Translations under genes and position numbers: made by a program
Assembly: GCA_934518555.1 (NCBI GenBank)
Contig: CAKSXW010000076.1
Span: 1-6,128, forward strand
Direction: 5' to 3'
Origin: an uncultured Faecalibacterium sp.
GTDB lineage: Bacteria > Bacillota > Clostridia > Oscillospirales > Ruminococcaceae
Length of the DNA: 6,128 bases
Shown here: in pieces, positions 6,088 to 6,128 of the stretch
Numbering within the stretch: position 1 is the stretch's first letter
How the letters are laid out: each line of letters opens with the position of its first letter
Notes under the pieces: model-generated
Databases searched by the model: none
The model's input: only the letters and a program-made list of their open reading frames with translations
What the model was told of the DNA's origin: nothing

Positions 6088-6124
6088 TTCCGCTGATGAT
6101 GTGCAGAGCGCAGCGGAGCACATT
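6088..6124 (-). repeat. 37-nt stem-loop repeat, copy 2 (inverted)
   Basis: Read on the minus strand, ATGTGC pairs with GCACAT around the same 13-nt loop as copy 1. The two stem positions that differ from copy 1 change on both arms, so pairing is kept. It lies 16 bases before the minus-strand terminator hairpin, mirroring the arrangement on the folT side. Confidence 0.75.
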
Positions 6125-6128
6125 CCGA

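Noticed and set aside
5917..6124. Calling the region a definite transposable element
   Set aside because: No target-site duplication is visible at the outer ends and no transposase is present. The directional T tracts fit convergent terminators at least as well.

Overview
The window looks like chromosomal DNA from a GC-rich, gut-type Firmicute. Faecalibacterium or a close Oscillospiraceae/Ruminococcaceae relative is my best guess. The reasons are strong G/C third-position bias, AGGAGG-type ribosome binding sites, an altronate-pathway gene pair, a tetrahydrofolate (THF) riboswitch in front of a folate ECF transporter subunit, and an M3 oligoendopeptidase. The organism is inferred from style, not from a match.

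Left part (1-2066), plus strand: the 3' end of tagaturonate reductase (uxaB) is followed after 85 bases by a complete altronate dehydratase (uxaA). These are consecutive steps of galacturonate breakdown: tagaturonate to altronate, then altronate to 2-keto-3-deoxygluconate. A perfect hairpin with a short T tract lies between them, and a second terminator with a related arm follows uxaA.

Middle (2067-3249): a possible small single-pass membrane protein contains a near-consensus promoter inside its reading frame. That promoter points at an aldose 1-epimerase-family gene with a strong Shine-Dalgarno sequence. A bidirectional terminator separates this gene from the convergent minus-strand gene.

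Right part (3250-6128): an M3-family zinc oligoendopeptidase lies on the minus strand. It is divergent from folT, whose leader holds a 16-bp palindrome over the -35 region, a promoter, a THF riboswitch aptamer and an intrinsic terminator. Folate excess is therefore expected to shut off folate uptake.

The most unusual part is downstream of folT (5917-6124). Two inverted copies of a composite element face each other. Each has a 37-nt stem-loop repeat (31/37 identical between copies), an AT-rich linker of 15 or 16 nt, and a 16-bp hairpin capped by a UGCG tetraloop followed by T residues. Most differences between the copies preserve base pairing, including two full compensatory pair changes in the repeat stem. 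This suggests a structured repeat family linked to transcript ends, or a miniature inverted-repeat element.
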